Assembly (NCBI RefSeq): GCF_047238105.1 | Contig: NZ_JBDFMD010000001.1 | Span: forward strand, 558,001-622,000 | DNA from: Paenibacillus_D sp047238105 | GTDB taxonomy: Bacteria; Bacillota; Bacilli; Paenibacillales; Paenibacillaceae | DNA length: 64,000 nt | Direction: 5' to 3' | Shown: positions 57,611 through 64,000 of the stretch, piece by piece | Layout: each line of letters starts with the position of its first letter | Position numbering within the stretch: position 1 is the first letter of the stretch | Notes under the pieces: generated by a model | What the model was told of the DNA's origin: nothing | Databases searched by the model: none | What the model saw: only the letters and a program-made list of their open reading frames with translations | Program-made: the position numbers and the translations under genes

Positions 57611-60600
57611 TTACTTGATGGCCGACATGATGGCCTCATAAGCCCAATGACCCGGGTTCACATCGGTGATCGGTGCGTGTTCGCCGTCCGGCTTGGTCCC
57701 TACCATCCGGTTAATCACGGTCACCGCCTGGGCTCTGGTGATCAGCTCCTGCGGTCTGAACGTACCATCCGGGAATCCCTGGATCAATCCCAGTGCGGTG
57801 AAGGCGTTGACGTACCCTTCGGACCAATGGCCTTTGACATCGCTCAGAATCGTCGTATGAGATACCGCCGTCTCCAGTTCCAATACCCGCGAAAGGACAA
57901 CGACGAACTCGGCTCTCGTCAGCCCCCGGCTGCTGCCGAAGGTGCCGTTGGGATAACCTTCGATGATCCCAGCGGAAGCGAAGAATCCGACCAGATCCTC
58001 TTCCCGGGATTTGACATCGCTGAATGGGTGGCCTACGGTTATCTGCTGCATATCCAGCAGCGGCGCCAGTGCCTCGATCAGCTCATAGCGGGTGATTGCT
58101 TGATTCGGCTTGAACGTCTGGTTCTCATAAGCCGAAATATAACGAATCTCCGATGCATTTTCTTTTACTTGATAATGGGCGTTCTCCACTTCGAAGCGAA
58201 GGGTAATGATCGTGTCATCGCCGCTTGTGATAGCTTTGACTGTCGTGTTGCCGCTGAGGATGAGCTCGCCCTTGTAGATCTTGCTCCTCTTGGTCGGCTC
58301 ACTGCCGTCCGTCGTGTAATAGATGGTCTGGCCCGCTGGTGCAGTCAGCACGAGCTTGCTGTTCTTGGCGACTCTGACCGTACCGTCAGCAGCTTGGCCG
58401 CCGATCGTTGCCTGGAGCGTCGGCTCCGGCTGCTGCTCCGGCTCGGGCTCCGGCTTCGGCTGTGGCGTTGTCGGGATCGCAACGCCGCCTCCGCCGCCGG
58501 CAGGAGGGTTGCCGCCAGCCGTTTCTTTGGTCCAGACGCCGGTCACCATGCTGCTGTACTCTTTATTCTCGGCGATGGTGATGGCTCTGATCGTTGTCGT
58601 CTGCTTCAGCTCGATCGGTCCGCTGTACACTTGCGAAGTTTCATTCGGCGTCCTGCCGTCGGTCGTGTAGTAGATCCGTCCGCCCGGTTCGGTCGTCGTA
58701 AGCGTGATTTGGACCGTATCCTTGAAGGAAACCTGTGCCGGCAGCACCGGGCTCGCTGCTTGGATGCTGTACCTCGGAGCCGGCTGCTGGATGCGGATCG
58801 TCCGCTCCAGTCCGCCGGCTGCGGCCTTCAACGCCACAGGACCCGTAGTCGCCAGCTGCGCCTTGGCGCCGCTGACAAGCGCTTCTCCGCGCGCGGCCGT
58901 CCAGCTGATGCCTGGTGTGGACAGAGCTACCGCTCGGTCGCGCTCGATGCGGCTCACCAGATCCTGTGCATGCAGCACTACCGTCGCAGCTCCCAGCCGC
59001 GATTCCGCCTTGGTTTGCAGGTTCTTCAGCTGTGGATAGAAGCTTGCGCTTGGCTGCCAATGCGTTGCTGCGAGTCCGCCGGGCAAGCTTCCTCCGGTAA
59101 GCTGTTGGCCGGTCAAGCCCTGACTGCCGGCATCACCTGGTACTCTGATACCATCTGCATTATAGAAGCTGCTGTTCAGCTTTAACATCTGACTGTTGTA
59201 CACATTGCCAGTCAGAACCGTTGCATCGCTCTTTTGACCAGCGATGCCGCCGAAATAGGTCTTCTGCGCGATCAAGATGCCATCTGAGACGGCTGTTGCC
59301 TGGCCGCCCGCGAGCGATTGACGGATCGTTCCGCTGTCCGTCGCTTGTCCGGCGATGCCGCCTGCCCAGGCTCGGTCGCTGCCACCCGCATGAACCGTCC
59401 CGGTAGACGAACTATACTCGATGATGCCGCTGCTTACCCCGGCGATACCGCCGGCTGATGGACGCTCCCCTTCGGCATGGACCTCGGCATAGGACAACAC
59501 CTCGGTGATGACGCCTTGTGACGTGTTCTCGCCGGCGATGCCGCCGACAGCCTGACCGTTCGCAGTCTCGATCCTGCCAGTCGTCAGCGACTGCGAGATC
59601 GTACCGTCGTTGCGGCCCGTGATGCCGCCGACCTGCGTACCTTCACCGTTGATCTGTGCGTCCACGCGGACTTGCTCGATCAGACCGGTGTTTATGCCGG
59701 CTGCAACACCGCCTACAGACGATACGTTCACCCCGGCCGATACGAACCGGAGGTCGCGGATGGTCCCTGCATTCTCGGATACGAAGCCGGTAGGCACGCC
59801 TGCGACGCCATGCAGCGTCAAGCCTGATATCGTGTGGCCGCCGCCGTCAAAAATCCCGTTAAAAGCCGCAAATGGCTGCCACGGCCGACCCTCGAGATCC
59901 AGATCCGCTGTCAGGGTGATCCGGTCGACTGCCAGTTTGGCTGCGGCCGTCCGGTCGAATAGACGATAATAGTCCAATCCTCGCTCATTGTTCAGCAGGA
60001 CCGCACCGTTCAGCTGCTCCACCGTGCGCACGGCCAGCTCGCCTTCCCATGCATCGCTCAGGAAATGCGTATCGACCCGATCCGTCCAGATGGACGTCTC
60101 ACCCAGCGGATTGACCGCTTGTTCGCTGTAGCTCGGCGCCGGGCCCCTGTTGTGTCCGATCAGGTCCGACTTGCTGTCCACAGTCGCGCCGGTGATCCTG
60201 CCGTCTCGGAAGTTGTAGCCGACCAAGGAGCCTTTATATACGTTGGCTCCTGTGACCTCCACAGAGATGGCGACCGCACCGGCATGCACCTGATGCAGCA
60301 AGCCGTCATTGTAGCCCGCGAAACCGCCGGTATACGAACGGGTTGCACCGCGCGTGCCCACGGTCTTGACGCTGTCCTGCAGCGCATAGGAGCGGCTGAT
60401 CTGCGCTCCCGCCTCGATCTCGCCGGCAAAGCCGCCGCTGCGCGTATCGAAGCCGGTGTTGCTGATATTGCCGGCAGCATAGCTGTCCGAGATCAGATAA
60501 TGATTGATCGCCCCGCTGAAGCCGCCGGCGTAGGCGCCCAGACGTCCGTTCAACATGACATCTCCGGTAGCGTAGGCCAGCGTCAGCTCGCCCTTGACCG

Positions 60601-63600
60601 ACGGATCGCCGGTACCCGTCAGGCCGCCAAAGCCGCCGGCATAGATCGTGTTGTCCTGATTGTCATCCTGAACTGCGACGTTCATTTCCGTCGACACGTT
60701 GGACATGACGGTGCGCTCCGCTGTGCCTACGAAACCGCCGGCAAACGTGCCTGGCAGCCTGCCTGGCTTGGATACTGCCGTGCCGACTGTCAGCTTGCTG
60801 TCGCTGCCGCCCTGCCACCTGGTGTAATGCAGCTCACCGCCGACCGTATGACCGACAATGCCGCCGACATGAAAGACATGGCTGGAAGGCGCATCAATCG
60901 CACCGTCAGCATAGCTTCTGACGATAATGCCGCTGGAGTAGCCGGCGATCCCGCCCAGCTCCGTCGTCTTGCCGCCCTGGACGAGAAAGTCAGCCTGCGA
61001 GTCGCTGTTGTAGATCGACGCATCAAGCAGTTGACCCGTCAGGCCGCCGACTGCGAGATTCGCCTCATGGTCTGTGCCATTCACAGTGATCATGATCGGC
61101 ATCACCCTTGCATCGTATAAGCCGTGATAGAGCGGCATCGCGTGGCCAAAATCAAACCCTTGATCGCGGGCCTCCGAGCTGACCACGCCGGCGATGCCGC
61201 CGACATAGCTGTTTCCGCTGCGCGAGGTTACTATCAGCTGTGGCAGAGCCTCGGCATCGTGAATGATGGAGTTCTCCGCCTTGCCGACGATGCCGCCGGC
61301 TGTTATTTGCTCAGCCTCGCCACGGATCGCGAGCTCTGCTCGAGCGCCGCTCATCGCCATCTCAAGCGAACGACCGACGATACCGCCGATCACAGCATCC
61401 TGACTCGCTGTATCCGGGGCAATGCTCAGCCCGGTTACAGCGATCTCCTCGATATCGAAGTCCGCGGTCCCTTGTCCTTCCTTGACGCCAACGGCGCCGC
61501 CGAGCACGCCTTTGCCGCTAAGATGAATTCCTTCGGCAGCTCCCGTGACGACAAGCTCCTGCAAGGTATTGCCTGCAGACGATCTGCCGATAATACCGCC
61601 GACGATCGTCTGCTCGCCGGTCGGGCTCAGGACACCGCCATCGAAAATCACAGTCAGGTCCGTTCCTTTACCGCTCACATATTCCCCGATCAGACCACCG
61701 ACCGTCTGGCCGCCTCCGCCGGAGAAAATGGTGAATTCAGGTTTTAGCGAGACGCGGAAGCCAGACATATCGCCAGTCTGTCTGCCGACGATACCGCCGA
61801 TCACGGACAATTCGGCATCGCTGCCGACACTGCCGTCCTGGGCTCTGATCTCGAAGAGTGACGGCTGCAGCTCAGCCTCATTCTCTCCGATCACTCCGCC
61901 TATGGTAGACTCTGGACGTGCGCCGACGATCCGGCTGCCGTCTTCGATCATAATCAGCAATTCTTCCCACACGCCCGTATTCTTGCCGATGACACTGCCC
62001 ACCGTACGGCCGGACACTTCCATCCCGTCCAGCAGATGCAACGTGACAGACGTTACCCTGCCTTTGTTGTAGCCCGCCAGCACACCTGTGTAATTCATGC
62101 CGGCAACCGCGCTCGGCTCCAGCGTCATATTGCGCACGGTGCCATGCTCGCCGATGACGCCGAACAGTCCGCTATAGTCATGGACAGGCTGTACGGTCAG
62201 ACCATCGATAAGGTAATGTTTGCCATCGAAGGTGCCCTGGAACGGACGATCTTCATTGAAGCCGATCGGCACCCACTGCTGGGACTGGATCGAAACCTTG
62301 CCGCCGAGCTCGATGATCCGATTGCGGAAGTCGAAGGATTCCATACCCGGTACTGTGCCGTTGACCAGCGCCGCCAGACCGGCCAGCTCCGCTTCAGTCG
62401 TCAGCACATAAGTCTCAGCCCCGCGGTCGTTCATATACCAGTTGATATTGGCATTGACATCATTGCCGCCCTGCCCCCCTGTGTTGGCCGTACGGTTAAG
62501 CTCAGGATACTGATAGCTGGCATTGGGCGAGGCGTACTTCCAAGTCTGTACGAAATCCCAGCCCGAGTGTCCAGGGAATATCTGCCGGTCCTTCAGCGTC
62601 TCTGTCTGCAGCGTACTCAGACCGCCGAGCACGCCCAGGAAGTTGAAGTTGCCTGCGGCAAAATCCGGCAAGTCGTTGTTGTACTGCTTGCCTTCGTCTT
62701 TGATATAGAAGTTTTTGTACAGGAGATTTTTACTTGCATTGTCGTAGCGTCCTGCATAACCGCCCGCCAACGCCCCGTTCTCGGCCACGACTCTTGCAGT
62801 CGAATACGTCTGTGCAATTTCGCCATTGCGAATCCGGCCGGCGAAACCGCCTGCGAAGGAGTTTTCATTGACTGCACGTACATTTTTGATGACATATGCG
62901 TCGGTGATCGTGCCGGATTCATGGTTGCCGACGAAGCCGCCGACCACACTGTTGATCCCGCCCGCTGTTACTACAGAAGAAGTATGCGACTGTTTGATAT
63001 GACCCGTATTCCAGCCTGCAAGCCCGCCCAGATATACCGGCTGCGATTGCGAGCCTGTAGCTTGGCCGTTGATGTCGATATCGACATACGAAGCCTGGAT
63101 ATGGCCTTCGTTGCGACCAACCAGCCCGCCGGCGAGCGTGCCCTCGCCCTCGATGGTCATCGTAGCGTTGGCGTAGGTGTAGTAAAGTGTGCCTGTGGTT
63201 GTGTTCCTGCCCACCAGACCGCCCAGGATGCCCTGACTTGCAGTGGAGGTGACAGGAATCTTGTCGGTAATGCTGTTATTGGCAATCAAGGTGCGGTTCT
63301 CGCCGACCATGCCGCCTGTGACTGTCGCAGGCGAGGTTACATGGACCGCCCTGGTCGATGTGCCTACAACCCGGCTGTGCTGGATGCTGCTTGCTGCCGT
63401 CGCAGGATCTGCACCCGCATCCCCCGCGCGGGCATCGTTGATGCCGACATAGCCGCCGACGGTAGACGAAGCCGCTGTCGAGATAACCTGCACATAGAGA
63501 TCAGTAATGGCTACGCCCGTGATGACGGCTTCGTGCGTACCCCGATTGTAGCCCGCCATCCCGCCGACGATGCTGCGAGGTCCGCGGACGTTCAGATTGA

Positions 63601-64000
63601 CAGTACGTCCGTCGAGACGTCCCAGCTTGGCGCGATCGTTGTAGCCGGAGACCCCGCCGATGTACGCATCAGCCGCCGCTTCTGCGGTATTGATCAGCAC
63701 ATTGCGCAGATTGGCTGCCGTCAGGTCGCCGGTGATGCCGCCTTCTTCCATGCGTCCTGCAATCCCGCCTGCCTGCACCTCAGGCGCACTCACCGAAAGG
63801 ATGACATAATTGGGCAGTTCACCGTCTGCGACCGGCTGCTGGATGTCGGTCTGGATTGCATGACCGACGATGCCGCCGACCATCGATTGGCTGCCGCTGA
63901 CGGTAATCGTTGGCAATTCGCCGGCAATAAGGTGGCTGCGTGCGATGGCAGCTGACTGGCTGCCTGCTTCAGCCGGCTCGGCATGGCCGGCGATCCCGCC
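57611..64000 (-). CDS. Giant SLH surface protein with GLUG repeats (5' end outside window)
   Basis: The frame is open from the right edge to TAA at 57611: 2129 residues are visible and the N-terminus is missing. About 1,690 residues are GLUG-type repeats (VGGIVGHA, AGGIAGRMEEG, VGGMAGYNRG and dozens more), expected to fold as a long beta-helix. Two chitobiase-C-type repeats follow (GRIYYTTDGRTPNETSQVYSG and TIYYTTDGSEPTKRSKIYKG) with a Pro/Gln/Glu linker between them. Three SLH domains end the protein (ITRYELIEALAP, LTRAEFVVVLSRVLELE, ITRAQAVTVINRMVG), anchoring it to wall polymers. Likely an adhesin or carbohydrate-binding surface layer protein. Confidence 0.92.
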   Translation of the reverse strand, partial: GGIAGHAEPAEAGSQSAAIARSHLIAGELPTITVSGSQSMVGGIVGHAIQTDIQQPVADGELPNYVILSVSAPEVQAGGIAGRMEEGGITGDLTAANLRNVLINTAEAAADAYIGGVSGYNDRAKLGRLDGRTVNLNVRGPRSIVGGMAGYNRGTHEAVITGVAITDLYVQVISTAASSTVGGYVGINDARAGDAGADPATAASSIQHSRVVGTSTRAVHVTSPATVTGGMVGENRTLIANNSITDKIPVTSTASQGILGGLVGRNTTTGTLYYTYANATMTIEGEGTLAGGLVGRNEGHIQASYVDIDINGQATGSQSQPVYLGGLAGWNTGHIKQSHTSSVVTAGGINSVVGGFVGNHESGTITDAYVIKNVRAVNENSFAGGFAGRIRNGEIAQTYSTARVVAENGALAGGYAGRYDNASKNLLYKNFYIKDEGKQYNNDLPDFAAGNFNFLGVLGGLSTLQTETLKDRQIFPGHSGWDFVQTWKYASPNASYQYPELNRTANTGGQGGNDVNANINWYMNDRGAETYVLTTEAELAGLAALVNGTVPGMESFDFRNRIIELGGKVSIQSQQWVPIGFNEDRPFQGTFDGKHYLIDGLTVQPVHDYSGLFGVIGEHGTVRNMTLEPSAVAGMNYTGVLAGYNKGRVTSVTLHLLDGMEVSGRTVGSVIGKNTGVWEELLIMIEDGSRIVGARPESTIGGVIGENEAELQPSLFEIRAQDGSVGSDAELSVIGGIVGRQTGDMSGFRVSLKPEFTIFSGGGGQTVGGLIGEYVSGKGTDLTVIFDGGVLSPTGEQTIVGGIIGRSSAGNTLQELVVTGAAEGIHLSGKGVLGGAVGVKEGQGTADFDIEEIAVTGLSIAPDTASQDAVIGGIVGRSLEMAMSGARAELAIRGEAEQITAGGIVGKAENSIIHDAEALPQLIVTSRSGNSYVGGIAGVVSSEARDQGFDFGHAMPLYHGLYDARVMPIMITVNGTDHEANLAVGGLTGQLLDASIYNSDSQADFLVQGGKTTELGGIAGYSSGIIVRSYADGAIDAPSSHVFHVGGIVGHTVGGELHYTRWQGGSDSKLTVGTAVSKPGRLPGTFAGGFVGTAERTVMSNVSTEMNVAVQDDNQDNTIYAGGFGGLTGTGDPSVKGELTLAYATGDVMLNGRLGAYAGGFSGAINHYLISDSYAAGNISNTGFDTRSGGFAGEIEAGAQISRSYALQDSVKTVGTRGATRSYTGGFAGYNDGLLHQVHAGAVAISVEVTGANVYKGSLVGYNFRDGRITGATVDSKSDLIGHNRGPAPSYSEQAVNPLGETSIWTDRVDTHFLSDAWEGELAVRTVEQLNGAVLLNNERGLDYYRLFDRTAAAKLAVDRITLTADLDLEGRPWQPFAAFNGIFDGGGHTISGLTLHGVAGVPTGFVSENAGTIRDLRFVSAGVNVSSVGGVAAGINTGLIEQVRVDAQINGEGTQVGGITGRNDGTISQSLTTGRIETANGQAVGGIAGENTSQGVITEVLSYAEVHAEGERPSAGGIAGVSSGIIEYSSSTGTVHAGGSDRAWAGGIAGQATDSGTIRQSLAGGQATAVSDGILIAQKTYFGGIAGQKSDATVLTGNVYNSQMLKLNSSFYNADGIRVPGDAGSQGLTGQQLTGGSLPGGLAATHWQPSASFYPQLKNLQTKAESRLGAATVVLHAQDLVSRIERDRAVALSTPGISWTAARGEALVSGAKAQLATTGPVALKAAAGGLERTIRIQQPAPRYSIQAASPVLPAQVSFKDTVQITLTTTEPGGRIYYTTDGRTPNETSQVYSGPIELKQTTTIRAITIAENKEYSSMVTGVWTKETAGGNPPAGGGGGVAIPTTPQPKPEPEPEQQPEPTLQATIGGQAADGTVRVAKNSKLVLTAPAGQTIYYTTDGSEPTKRSKIYKGELILSGNTTVKAITSGDDTIITLRFEVENAHYQVKENASEIRYISAYENQTFKPNQAITRYELIEALAPLLDMQQITVGHPFSDVKSREEDLVGFFASAGIIEGYPNGTFGSSRGLTRAEFVVVLSRVLELETAVSHTTILSDVKGHWSEGYVNAFTALGLIQGFPDGTFRPQELITRAQAVTVINRMVGTKPDGEHAPITDVNPGHWAYEAIMSAIK

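Noticed and set aside
62036..63955. 639-codon plus-strand open frame opposite the SLH/GLUG gene
   Set aside because: It is a GC-rich antisense shadow of the repeat protein; composition (Arg/Ala/His-rich) is unlike real proteins and no ribosome site or domain is seen. The same applies to 57461-59185 and 60065-61120.
57611..64000. Regularly spaced GC-rich repeats (CCGCCG...) that could look like a CRISPR or satellite array
   Set aside because: They are codons of the GLUG repeat (Gly-Gly-Ile-Val-Gly), vary between copies, keep one open frame and have no unique-spacer pattern.

Overview
The window looks like a chromosomal segment of a spore-forming Gram-positive bacterium of the Paenibacillus group (Bacillales). 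The reasons are a high-GC Firmicutes gene set, strong AAGGAGG-type ribosome sites with many TTG and GTG starts, a gerP spore-coat operon, a YjcZ-type sporulation peptide, several LacI, GntR and AraC/Cache regulators beside polysaccharide-use genes, a secreted stalk-domain protein and a large SLH-anchored surface protein. All assignments come from reading the sequence; no database search was run.

Layout. 0-7.4 kb: the end of an AraC regulator, a Gfo/Idh/MocA oxidoreductase, a secreted stalk-domain protein, two small membrane proteins, an Hsp20-like protein divergent from gerPABCDE, and a yjcZ-like gene. 7.4-13.1 kb: a minus-strand glycogen operon (glgC-glgD-glgA and a GH15 enzyme). 13.4-21.7 kb: a DUF1294 protein, a lipoprotein and HelD in one overlapping operon; glutathione peroxidase; a LacI regulator; a YwaF-type membrane protein; and a histidine kinase/LuxR response regulator pair. 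21.85 kb: tRNA-Pro(UGG).

22.3-49.6 kb is a carbohydrate-use island made of four units. (1) A fucose-isomerase-like protein, a split transketolase and an FGGY kinase broken by a one-base frameshift, divergent from a LacI regulator. (2) A nucleoside-hydrolase-like protein with a GH78 alpha-L-rhamnosidase. (3) glcD-glcF (2-hydroxyacid oxidation), divergent from a FadR-type GntR regulator. (4) A long minus-strand operon (47.0 to 36.3 kb) of two ABC permeases, a solute-binding lipoprotein, a 905-residue putative glycosidase of unplaced family, an SDR, a DHDPS-family lyase, an aldehyde dehydrogenase and an enolase-superfamily protein. It lies downstream of a membrane-bound Cache/AraC sensor. Together unit 4 reads as import, cleavage and oxidative (non-phosphorylated) breakdown of an acidic or oxidisable sugar towards a 2-oxoacid such as 2-oxoglutarate. 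Promoter regions in this island share TTTAGT/ACTAAA boxes, and there are a consensus cre site and a perfect LacI-type palindrome.

50.2-55.3 kb: a translationally coupled operon of three glycosyltransferase-type proteins and one protein with two methyltransferase domains, probably for modifying a surface glycan or glycoprotein. A small, frameshifted, unrecognised gene lies divergent from it. 55.3-56.4 kb: a yybP-ykoY (Mn2+) riboswitch with a clear promoter and terminator ahead of a TerC/YkoY membrane protein. 56.4-64 kb: a stand-alone receiver protein, a secreted trypsin-like protease, and a very large GLUG-repeat/SLH surface protein running off the right edge.

Most worth following up: operon 4 with its unplaced glycosidase and noncanonical enolase-superfamily enzyme; the isomerase/kinase/split-transketolase module, which resembles branched-sugar (apiose-type) catabolism; the recurrent TTTAGT boxes; and two one-base insertions that break otherwise sound genes.
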